Origin: Terana coerulea
Lineage: Eukaryota; Basidiomycota; Agaricomycetes; Polyporales; Phanerochaetaceae
Assembly: GCA_024811115.1 (NCBI GenBank)
Contig: JAKOGH010000035.1
Span: 1 to 64,000 of the forward strand
Reading direction: 5' to 3'
DNA length: 64,000 bases
Position 1 is the first letter of the stretch. Each line of letters begins with the position of its first letter. The notes beneath the pieces were generated by a model. That model did not search any database. It was not told the DNA's origin and worked only from the letters and a program-made list of their open reading frames with translations. This document shows, in pieces, positions 35,958-45,417 of this stretch. Position numbers and translations under genes: made by a program.

Positions 35958-37688
35958 GACATAACAGAAGAGTTTATTATGAGGACTGTGCAGGATAAAT
36001 ATACTCATCGACTCTAGCCAATGTACTAACACGTAACGAGTATCTAGGGCGATTAAATTCTCATTATACATTCAATACACAACAGCACAGACAACAGTCT
36101 CGCAATAACGGGAAGAGCAGGATGGAACTTGAGGCGTGTGTTGGTTTCTCTGGTAAGCTCAAAGCTTGAGGTACTTATTCAGAGAACCAGGGACAGGTCC
36201 ACGCCAGACGAGCGCTATGCAGCACAAGGAGTGAGCCAAGTAGTGAGATGCAGGGATCAAGAGACTCGGCGCGCTGGACAGATGCAACAGTGCACTGGGG
36301 CCAGTCACTAGCACACCGCCACTTTTCGCACACGAACTCGGCAAAAACCCGACACGGCCTGTCTCTCCACTGAGAAGCAACAACTTGCGCAGCATGGCAA
36401 CGCCGCGGTCACAAGAAGGGAAAGGGACGAGCATCAGCTGCCGAGAGGGTCCGCCACAGGAAGTCCATGGACACGCCGCCGCTCTCGTTCCCGACCGCCT
36501 ACGCCAGGGTACACAAGGTCACGAGGTCAGAGGGCGCCACAGGCCCAAGGCGTATCCCCGCCACGGTTGGCTCTTGTTTTGTGTGGTGGACCCATGTACG
36601 GAGACGACGAGAAGAGGCGGCAGGGTGCGACCCACAGAGACAGAGTTGACAGACGTTCAGCGCCGCGCTCTTCACGTTCCAAACTATTTCACCAGCCTGA
36701 ATTGCCAGTGGCGTCGCCCCTGGCAAGTTTGCCGCCCGGCGCCCGGTGCTGTAGTCGGTGCGTTTACTCATTATAAACTCAATACCCTTTATTTACAACG
36801 CCTGTCAAGTAATAGTACTAGTGTCACGGTCGTCCCATCGTGCCTCGCCGGCGAGCGCCGGACCTCCTGTGAAAATGATGCGCCTCTCAAGCAACTCTCG
36901 AGCCTGCAGCGGTGTTGAAGCCAGTTACGTCACGGTAGGGAAAATGATCTACTAGGCTCATTGCAGCAAGTGAGCACTGCAGTAACGTCAACCTTCGCTC
37001 CGAAGTTCCAGCTAAAGGGATGTCCGATGACCGATGACCTCGAGCAACTCATTTCGTATGATGCCGACTCTTCAACCATTTGTGGGTGCTGATGCATCAT
37101 CCGGGATGTTGCCTGTTTCTTCTGTTTCGCCTGCTGGCTGATGATGTGTAGGGCCAACGCCAGGAGCGGATATGGCACCGACTGCTATGTCTCGTGGGCT
37201 TACACCTGTACGTGCGTATACATGCAGTTACATAGTCTGCTTGCCATAGACTTTATTCACTACGGTGGATGCGTAGGCTATTCTTCGCGATATTTCACGA
37301 CGTTGGCTGTCAAATGGAAATGCCATGAGCCTTCCCAACTCGGACACTTAGGTCTCATAACCTCGCCACTGAGTCGCCAGTGCCACGGCCCGAGCAGGTT
37401 GGACTTGCATATCTGAGACCTTGACGCTCGACTCGGAGGCCATCGCCATTACTCATAGGAGGAGGCTAAGCAGGTATAAATTCACACTAACTTCACAGTA
37501 AATCTCCAGCACTGGTGCCACCTTCGCTTTCACATTCAACAGGCTTAAGTTACCTTTTTCTCGTCGCTCATTGATCACAAGTTTATACACCGTTTAGTTT
37601 TCTTTGACTTCTCATTTTCGTACGCAACCCTCTGTTCTCATTGCTGCTTGCGCTGACCAAAAGGGACCGCAGACGATACCTCTTCACG
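35958..37688. other. Intergenic, 1.7 kb, no supported gene
   Basis: Short frames only. A patch at 36766-36800 (tttactcattataaactcaata..ccctttattta) resembles the right subterminal zone of the MITE at 38449-39190, so a decayed relative may be present. A TATA-like tataaa at 37475 precedes the repeat-precursor gene. Confidence 0.4.
37475..37480 (+). promoter_or_regulatory. TATA box upstream of repeat precursor
   Basis: tataaa in an otherwise mixed-composition context, 214 bases before ATG 37689. The spacing would leave a long 5' leader, possibly with an intron. It is the best core-promoter candidate for the gene. Confidence 0.4.
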
Positions 37689-38117
37689 ATGTAGTTCCAG
37701 ACCCTTTTTGCCCTGGCCACTCTCGCCCTCTCCGGCTGCGTCACTGCCGCTCCAACGTTATCCTCCGAGCTCCACAAGCTCGTGAATTCAATCCCCAAGC
37801 AGTCTCCTCCGGGCTACCAAGACATCTATAAGCCCGACAAGAGCGTCGCGTTCGGAAGCAGCCACGGCACGAAGTGGCCGAGCGGAAGTTCAGGGACTAA
37901 GCGCCCGCGTGCTCCAACGTTGTCCTCCGAGCTCCGCAAGCTCGTAAAATCGGTCCCCAAGGAGTCTCCTCCGGGCTACAAAGACATATATACGCTCGAC
38001 TACAGCGCCGCGTTCGGAAGCCACGACACGAAACGGCCGAGCGCAAGCAAGCCCAAGGGAGGTTCAGGGACTAAGCGCCCGCTGTGGGGAGAAGCGGAGT
38101 GGGACCGTCTTGACTAA
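37689..38117 (+). CDS. Secreted tandem-repeat precursor, codon 2 is TAG
   Basis: From ATG 37689 the second codon is TAG (37692-37694); everything after it is open for about 140 codons. Directly behind the TAG comes a good signal peptide (FQTLFALATLALSGCVTAAP). The secreted part is two tandem repeats, 37749-37910 and 37911-38114, each starting APTLSSEL and sharing the core SPPGYxDIY and a C-terminal SGTKR. TKR dibasic sites end each unit, as in Kex2-processed repeat proteins of fungi, though the next residue is Pro, which Kex2 handles poorly. The final segment is LWGEAEWDRLD. If codon 2 were a sense codon (AAG differs by one base) the gene would be intact. Function unknown. Confidence 0.55.
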
Positions 38118-38440
38118 ACATATTTTTGTCTCCTTGCTTGTAAACACAAGTTTCTGTGGGCACCGCAGAGTTTATTGCCTCTCACCCGTCCCAGCTAGTA
38201 TCCTCTTCGCTGAGGCTTGTTGAGATTGATTATCCTTTTGATCGCCCAGTCTGCCCGGTAACTGCCAGTATCAACATTTGGCTGCCGGTTTTCCCTCAAA
38301 GAATGTGCTGTTTCCCCGTTGGGCGAACCATATTCCTTAGGAAGCCTGCCTCGTTGGCAAGACTATACTCTTTACTCTTTGAAGCCCTCTTTGACTACAA
38401 ATATTCTACAAAGGTAAGGCCGCTGAAGTATTACACCTTA
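38118..38440. repeat. Remnant of an older copy of the adjacent MITE family
   Basis: Parts of this stretch match the MITE to its right: gggcac..agtttattgc near 38158 resembles 38579-38597, and tactctttactcttt..actacaaatatt..aaaggtaa..accttagtctatgg (38370-38448) resembles the MITE right end at 39130-39198. It looks like the decayed right portion of a related element. Confidence 0.45.
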
Positions 38441-38448
38441 GTCTATGG

Positions 38449-39190
38449 TAAGGCTTCAACCATTTAATTTAATTACTCTTTCAAACCCTTTACAACTCTT
38501 TACCTTTACCTTTAAACTACAAAACGGCCGTAAAGGGGTGTAAACTGTTTAGTAAAGAGTATGTAAAGGGTATCGCCTGGGGCACATAGTTTATTGCTGC
38601 AAGCGTCCAGACAATAATGTAGGTGTAAACTGTTGTGCAGCAACAACATGTCTGATCATGCCAACATCTTGGACAAGTTCAAACACGCAGCACGGACTCG
38701 GATGCGCTGCAGCGTGTGGCGGATAAAGCTCGGAGATATTGCCCCGCCTAGGTGCTCGTTCAACGCTGAACCAACATCTTCGTAAGGGTGCACGTCAGCA
38801 GTGATAGTTGCTGCTAATAGTTGATAGGAGGCTACTGAGACACTCCTGACATGGCTCTTTCCTGAACAACTTCTGAGTCTTGAAAATTTGCTCTTGGATT
38901 CAGCCCAGCAGCCACCGGCCTGCCGCGCAAGCAAAACTGTTCTGCTTTCAAGTTGACATCGACAAGAAGACCTCCTTCTCATTGAACCACACCGCAACAG
39001 AGGTAGTAGAAAATCTGAAAATTTATTTGTGGCTTTATAGGTAACTATACTTTCTGCAGCCCTGGATTTGGTGCGGAAACACTCTACAAACTAGTCTTTA
39101 CTCTTTATAAACTGTTTAACACCCTTTATTTACTCTTTACTCTTTAACTACAAATATTTTGTAAAGGTAAAGTAAAGGGTTGGAGCCTTA
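38449..39190. mobile_element. MITE, 742 bp, with perfect 8-bp target duplication
   Basis: Flanked by gtctatgg on both sides (38441-38448 and 39191-39198). Terminal inverted repeats: left taaggcttcaacc, right read inward taaggctccaacc, 12 of 13 matching. Subterminal zones are filled with TTTAC/GTAAA motifs (38470-38570, 39085-39180). No transposase. The 8-bp duplication fits the hAT or P superfamilies; the ends do not share CAGTGTTG with the element at 22902. Confidence 0.82.
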
Positions 39191-39296
39191 GTCTATGGTC
39201 AAAAAAGAAATTAAAGCTGAGTGTCGAGTAGAGCTGAGCTGTTGCTACTCCTGCCTTTCCGCGGTAGGAAAGGAACTGTTAACGTCATATCCACAT

Positions 39297-39369
39297 GGCC
39301 AACGCCGGGGTCGAACCGACGACCTTGGCGTTATTAGCACCACGCTCTAACCAACTGAGCTAGCCGGCC
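39297..39369 (-). tRNA. tRNA-Ile(AAT)
   Basis: 73 nt, minus strand, starts GGCCGGCTAGCTCAGTTGG and ends CGGCGTTGGCC. D-arm (GCTCAGTTGGTTAGAGC), anticodon stem GGTG/CGCC with loop CTAATAA giving anticodon AAT, and T-arm GGTTCGACC are all present. The acceptor stem pairs fully with two G-U wobbles. No intron. No T-run follows within 80 bases on the minus strand. It lies about 100 bp from the MITE duplication. A second copy is at 60613. Confidence 0.95.
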
Positions 39370-40017
39370 TTGTTGTATTATTAAACTGATAGCTGGTATC
39401 TACAGTACTAAAGCTTGTGATCGTGCAAGTAATACTCGTTAATCCAGTAACTACGAGTTCCACCACCCGTTTCCTAACACCCATGCTCCACCACTACCGG
39501 AACACTGATCACGGACAAACGTCTTACCAATGTTTTATGCGTAACTTATGTAAGGTTCGCGAGTCACTAGGTGCTGCTGTCTTCGGTACAGTTCGCAACG
39601 TCACTCCTAAAAAGTAAGGGCCTATGATTCATGTCGATCCGTCTACGTTACCAGCCGTACCCAGGCCGTGCCCGCATTTATCCTTGTCGACATAACTGAA
39701 CGCGATCTTACAGCCTACAGACGCGTAGTGGTGGGCTAAGGGTGCACATTCCTTGTCGCACTGCGGCAAACTGGGTTTCGCGCGTTCCTTTGGCCGTGGA
39801 GGACTCTCTCACAAGCAAGCTTTGAGTATCCGCCCTCGTGGGAGCATATATATCCAGTCTCGACTGGGCTGTTATCAACCCAGGCCAGCTACTACAGGTC
39901 TGGATCTCAAGATTGATCAGAGCAAGCCATCGGGACCGCGAGTGCTTAGTAATAGCAAGGAGTTGCTACTTAATCTCTCAAGTTTCGGTCTCGTATCAGC
40001 GCGTTTCTGCGTGCAAG
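39370..40017. other. Intergenic, promoter side of hydrolase copy 1
   Basis: 648 bp between the tRNA and the first hydrolase. A 66-codon frame at 39417-39617 has no recognisable motif. Confidence 0.45.
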
Positions 40018-41359
40018 ATGTCTCCGGTACGCCGTTGCTGTTATGTTTTTAGCTAATGAAGGGCCGGACGACTGACGAGACTAATCATGGTTCATCTCGC
40101 AGTTCCCCACACCCGTCTATCATTCCATCGAGGCCTTACCAGATGACTCGCCTTTGCGTCAGATCTATCCTGAGGACGTGTACCCCAATGGTACGCCAGC
40201 TTCGATTATGGAAAGCATGACATGATGATCGTGCTGACGTGGTATAACCAGGCGGTTACTATCCATCCCCCTTCGGGCGTACGAAGTACTGGATTGTTGG
40301 ACCAAAGACGGGCCGTAAGGCTAGTACTTGATTGCGATATGCTTTTGCAGGTGATGGATGCTCATGGATAAACTACAGGTCGTGCTTATTCATGGAATCA
40401 CTACGCCAAGCCTCGTTTACAAGCAGATTGTGGACGTCTTGATATCCAAAGGGTTCCGAGTGTTGCTTTACGGTATGGATTTGTTCTGCCTTGCGGATGC
40501 TCAGCATTGACAGGCTGTGGCTCAGACCTCTACGGCCGAGGTTACTCAGAAGCGCCCAAAGTTCCAATGGACACAAACGTGCATATCCTTCAGCTAGCTT
40601 TGCTCATGCAATGTGTCGGCTGGGGCACGGCTGACATCATTGGCTTCTCCTTGGTTCGTTATCTACGCCACCAATAATTGCTGCTCAAGTGCTTACGTTT
40701 CACGCAGGGCGGTGCCATTGCAGCGGCGTTCACCGCCATGTTTCCCCACCTTGTCCAGGAACGGGTCGTTCTTATGGCTGCAGCAGGCATGCTTGAGACC
40801 CTGGCTAGTCGCCCGACTTCTGCTCAGACGCCAGGCACCGCAGTAGGCCAATTCTATTTACCGGTAGTCCATCTATCATTGTGCTTACATTTACACTGTC
40901 AGACTAAGGATGTATCGCTGTCCACAAATGCTACCATACCTCAGGTGCGTATGATGTGGTACCCATACAAACGAGACTGTGGTCTAACCATCATATACCC
41001 AGCTCCGTGAGCTTCAAGCCGAGCTTCTTCCAGGCTTCTCAGAAACGTTCGCGTCCTGCATGAAAGACGGCCTGGTGACGCAGCTTCACTGGGCTTACGA
41101 GACCATCGGAAAGTCCGACAAACGATTCCTGCTTATTCACGTCAGCATTCTCTCTCCAGCTATCCTTTCTTCAGAACTAAGCCAAACTTGACTTCTAGGG
41201 CACTGCTGACCAGCTCGTGCCGTTCTCCCATTCTCAGAAGATCAAGCAGTACATCCCGCAGGCCGAGCTGATTGTCCTTGAGGATGCGAGCCACTCGCTG
41301 GCGACGGAAAAGGGACGTGGCAGAAGGTTGCGGAAAGTCTGGTTACGTTCTTGACGTGA
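40018..41359 (+). CDS. Alpha/beta hydrolase, tandem copy 1
   Basis: Serine hydrolase of the alpha/beta fold, substrate unknown. Exon 1 encodes only MSP (40018-40026). Then 40103-40190, 40252-40319, 40379-40472, 40526-40653, 40708 onward and further exons. Motifs: SPFGRTKYWIVGP, VLIHGI (oxyanion region), DLYGRGYSEAP, nucleophile elbow GFSLGG with the intron between Leu and the first Gly, GTADQLVP (acid residue), EDASHSL (His). The intron at 40320 has a GC donor, and the intron at 40654 starts gttcgt. Exon borders between 40797 and 41006 are uncertain. A one-base loss near 41313 shifts the last ~15 codons; restoring it gives a C-terminus like the paralogs ending at 41359. The most diverged of the three copies. 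Confidence 0.75.
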
Positions 41360-41502
41360 TTATTGATAGTCTATTCTCGTGAATCAGAAAAAACACTCCT
41401 GCTTCTAGTCTCACCGCACTGTTCTCGTGCGCGAGGATGTGAAGACCGCAGTAGGGGACGCCGTGGATTCACACGCTGACCCCGCTCCGGCTTTCCGTCG
41501 GA

Positions 41503-41523
41503 TGACTCATGCACCTTATAAAT
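41503..41523 (+). promoter_or_regulatory. Gcn4/AP-1-type site and TATA of hydrolase copy 2
   Basis: tgactca at 41503-41509, a perfect Gcn4/AP-1-type heptamer, followed at 41517 by tataaat and then the start at 41626. A diverged copy of the same promoter (ggctcatgc..taaatgacctcatgct) lies at 43508-43538 before copy 3, so the duplication unit included the promoter. Confidence 0.5.
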
Positions 41524-41625
41524 GACCTCATGCTGGGCGATGTGTTGTCCCCAGAACTAGCACACCCGAGACAGTACGAGAATCATTTCATTCACCTGCC
41601 CTCACATCGTACGCCTCTTTTCCGC

Positions 41626-43077
41626 ATGGCCCCGGTGAGTCCAAACTGTGGCTTGCCTATGTAGTTTTCTGCCCAAGTCTAAGCCTAATTGGCTGCTAAC
41701 GATGTTCAATCATCCATTTCTCAGTTTCCCACTCCGGTGCAAATATCCATCGAGGGTCTGCCCTTGGATTCTCCTCTGCGTGAGCTATATCCCGAAGATA
41801 CGTATCCCAATGGTACGATAAATTTCCGTTTTTGTTGTTGTGAACTTTACGCTTATCAACTTGTAGGCGGGTACTACTCCTCGCCGTTTGGTCGAACCAA
41901 GTACTGGATCGTCGGACCTGAAGACGGCAAGAAGGTATGGTTTCATTGCCCTGGGACTGCCGAGCATTCTAAAGCGCTCACATGCATTCTTGTAAGGTCG
42001 TCCTAATCCACGGCATCTCCGTTCCGAGCATCGTGTTCAACAACATCGTTGCAGTACTGGTGAACAACGGATTCCGTGTTTTGCTTTACGGTAAGCGCCA
42101 CCCAGTCATTGTGGGCGATGGTCCTTGCTCAGAATGTTGATTGTGTGCAGATCTCTACGGTCGCGGCTACACAGAAGCCCCTGAGCTGCCATCCCACCCT
42201 AATCTTTACATTACGCAGCTCGCTCTGTTGCTGCAGTATATCAGATGGGACTCCACTGATGTTGTAGGCTTCTCCTTGGTGCGTGTCTAAGCGCCCGCTG
42301 TCATTCTCACATCTCCAAAGATTCATGTGTAAATCTGCTGTACGCAGGGTGGTGCGATTGCGGCTGCGTTTGCGTCTACGTTCTCGCACCTTGTCCGTCA
42401 AAATATCGCATTGATATCGTCCGCAGGGTTAATGCAGGTATGCGGTGGTTATCCTTACATTATGCCATCGCGTCCTGAGTAGCACTTCTATCTGCAGCCG
42501 GGTCAGACCGCAGCAGTGAGGGTCAAGGCAGTACGATCCCCACATTCTTACTGTCTTCTAGAGTGCTAATGAGCAATTTACAATTTATCTCCAGGCTCCC
42601 ACGGGTCCGGCCGCAAGTGCCCGTGCTTTCAAGGTCAGTCCAAGTGCATATTGCCCAGGTGGTGGCATTGACGTGTTGCCTATCCCTATCCCTATTCCCG
42701 TACTCAGATACGTGAGCTGCAAGTGGAGCACTTGCCCGGGTTCCCCGCAGCGTTTGAGTCGTCCAAGAACGAAGGCGTCGCGACTGGGCTCCAGTGGGCG
42801 TTTGCTACGCTCGGAAAATCCGACAAACGCTTCCTGATCGTCCATGTACGTATACGTATTCCACCACTGCACTGACGACCCGTGTGCTTGACATTGACTA
42901 TACACTCATTGCCAGGGCACCGATGACGATATCGTCCCATATGAGGAGGCGCACAAGATTAAGGGGCACATTCCCCAGGCGGAGCTGGTCGCCATTGAGG
43001 GTGGTAGCCACTATCTTACTCAGGAAGACGGGTCTTGGCAGCAGCTCGCCGACGCCCTCGTAAAGTTCCTGGCCTAA
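41626..43077 (+). CDS. Alpha/beta hydrolase, tandem copy 2
   Basis: Intact member of the array, ten exons: 41626-41634, 41725-41812, 41867-41934, 41997-42090, 42151-42278, 42348-42437, 42498-42530, 42595-42633, 42708-42845, 42916-43077. It starts MAP and reads FPTPVQISIEGLPLDSPL. Catalytic elements: VLIHGI, GFSLGG (Ser in GxSxG), GTDDDIVP (Asp), GGSHYL (His). Exons 7 and 8 encode a short variable cap segment (PGQTAAVRVKA, APTGPAASARAFK) inserted between the nucleophile half and IRELQVEHLPGF. No signal peptide, so probably cytosolic. About 302 residues. Function unknown; neighbouring copies imply recent duplication. Confidence 0.88.
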
Positions 43078-43234
43078 TGTCAACTGGTGACTCTTGCAAT
43101 GTACATTAATGCTACTGCTGATTCGGAACTTGAAGATGACTGCAAAGTGACGAGCCGCTTTTCGTTGTTTACCTCAGCATCTCAACTCCGCATGTCTGCA
43201 CTTCACACCCAACGCACCCATAACATTCCCAACA
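43078..43234. other. Short spacer after hydrolase copy 2
   Basis: 157 bp, 3' region of copy 2. Nothing else seen. Confidence 0.5.
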
Positions 43235-43376
43235 CCCAGCTATTCTCTAGTTATCCAAAGACCAAGCAGTACATCCCGCAGGCTGGGTTGCTCGTCGTTA
43301 TGAGGTGCTGGCACGCCACTTCCCGCCGAAGAAAAGCGTAACGTGAAAGCGGAAGGCCTGGTGACTTTCCACGCGC
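43235..43376 (+). pseudogene. Relic of a further alpha/beta hydrolase C-terminus
   Basis: The stretch reads TKQYIPQAGLLVV and, a few bases on, gtgaaagcggaaggcctggt, aligning with the last exon of copy 1 (IKQYIPQAELIVL and gttgcggaaagtctggtt). The catalytic-His region between them is lost and the frame is broken. It is a leftover of a copy-1-like gene between copies 2 and 3. Confidence 0.6.
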
Positions 43377-43623
43377 AATGATTGACGATCTTTCGCTGTC
43401 CACTAAACGGATCGCTCCCCCTTGTTGCCATTTCTCTGGCTGTTTGCGTGCGTCAAAGAAAATAAGGTCGGCCCCAGGGATTCGGATGCTTACTTATCCC
43501 GCGGTATGGCTCATGCATCCCGTAAATGACCTCATGCTCGCCGACTTTAAAGTTGCGGGTCTGAGGCCGGGCGAGAAGTAACCCTGAACACTGCGCTCAC
43601 ATTTTCTATCTCATTCATTGAAA

Positions 43624-45039
43624 ATGGCCCCGGTGAGGCTAGGCTGCGCTAGTTTATCTACAACATTTCCTGTCTAAATTGACTGCCAGTGCTGATGGTC
43701 TACCTTAGTTTCCCACCCTGGTACAAATATCCATTGAGGCTTTGCCCTTGGACTCTCCGCTCCGCCAGCTATATCCCGAAGATACGTTTCCCAATGGTAC
43801 GCTGCGTTCTTACTCCTCGCTTCAGTCCTTACATGCACCACCTCGCAGGCGAGTACTACCCATCGCCGTTCGGTCGAACCAAGTACTGGATCGTCGGACC
43901 GGAGGACGGAAAGAAGGTTTTGTATCTTCTTTGCTCGAGGTTGCTAAGCACGCGACGTGCTCATACAAGGCCATCCAGGTCGTCCTGATACATGGCATCT
44001 CTGCGCCGAGCATCATATACAAGAACATCGTCGCGGTGCTGCTAAAGCATGGGTTCCGCGTTTTACTGTACGGTATGCACCGCGGATTCGAGCGCGCTGC
44101 GCGCAGGAAGTACGCCGCTCGGAATTGACGTTCGCGATGTGCAGATCTATATGGCCGCGGCTACTCCGAGGCCCCCGAGCTGCCGTCGCACCCGAATCTG
44201 TACGTCACACAGCTCGCGCTGCTGCTGCAGTACATCGGGTGGGGCGCCGCCGACGTTGTGGGCTTTTCCATCGTACGTTCCTGGGCATGCATCCGTCGCC
44301 GGAGGCCTAGTGTATCTGAGCAATGTCGTGCAGGGAGGCGCCGTCGCGGCCGCGTTTACGTCCACATTTCCCCATCTGGTTCGCAAAAACGTCGCGTTGC
44401 TGGCGGCGGCAGGGTTAATGGACGTATGTGGCACCCGGGTACACTTCGTATTTCTTCGTTGGCTAACCGCGTTCTGCAGCCCGAGCCAGACGAGGAGTCC
44501 GAAGAAGAGACAGACGACGTAAGTCGATGCCCATTCTTGCGGGCTGCCCGCCGCACGTGCTGACGCGCACGTCGCCCATAGAGCCCCGCAAGCGATGATA
44601 ATTTGGCCGTCAAGGTCGGTCGTAATGCACTTTGATTCCTCCGTCCGTGGCGTCGAGGCGCACCGCTGACCCTTCGTGCAGCTGCGCAAGCTGCAGACGA
44701 AGATCCTGCCGGCTTCGCCGCGGTGTTCGAGTCGTGCCTGCGCGACGGTCTGCTCAGCGGGCTCCAGCGAGCGTACGCGACGCTCGGCAAGTCCGATAAA
44801 CGCTTCTTGATTGTTCACGTACGCGTCGACACTATCTAGTCTCCCGTACAATTAATGCTGATTGCTGTTGTGCGCAGGGCACCAAGGATGAGATCGTCCC
44901 GTACGAAGAGGTGCACAAGATCAAAGGATACATTCCCCAGGCGGAGCTGGTCACCATCGAGGGCGCTACCCACTACCTTCCAGGAGAAGACGGGACCTGG
45001 CAGCAGGTCGCTGACGCACTGGTCAAGTTCCTGGCCTGA
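43624..45039 (+). CDS. Alpha/beta hydrolase, tandem copy 3
   Basis: Ten exons with the same positions as copy 2: 43624-43632, 43709-43796, 43849-43916, 43979-44072, 44145-44272, 44334-44423, 44480-44518, 44582-44614, 44682-44818, 44878-45039. It starts MAP then FPTLVQISIEALPLDSPL. Motifs: VLIHGI, DLYGRGYSEAPELP, GFSI then GGAVAAAF after the intron, GTKDEIVP, GATHYL. Exon 7 differs sharply from copy 2 and is acidic (PEPDEESEEETDD). One base appears lost at 44711-44712 (ccggc where paralogs need ccgggc), shifting the rest of exon 9; frame is regained if one G is restored. Intron 3 has a weak gttttg donor. Third-position GC is higher than in copies 1 and 2. Confidence 0.8.
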
Positions 45040-45417
45040 TATCGTCAACCCTCGCTCCCTAGGCAGTCAGTCTGTAGGGCACAACAGCTTTGGATATATT
45101 CATAGCTAAGAATGAGACGTACATGTACTACACTAGAAGCATTGAACTGCACGAAGGCTGCAGAACGGTAAGCATTTGGATGCCGAGGGAACCACGACGG
45201 AGACGCGACGTTGGCTAAGGTATGCAGACAAAGCAAAAGTTCGGTGTGAGATGATGTGGGTATGCGAGTGATTGAGAGCGGTAGCGATGGGACGGATAGG
45301 TCATGATGGGTCGTAATGGGGCATAGCGTAGAGATTAAATAGATGTTTTGCTGGAGGAATGAGGACACATCCGGGCCTCGACGCGGGGCAGTGTTGTGCC
45401 GTGGTACGATTGAGAGC
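45040..45417. other. Convergent spacer between hydrolase 3 and CLC
   Basis: 378 bp between convergent stops. No gene or repeat seen. Confidence 0.5.
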
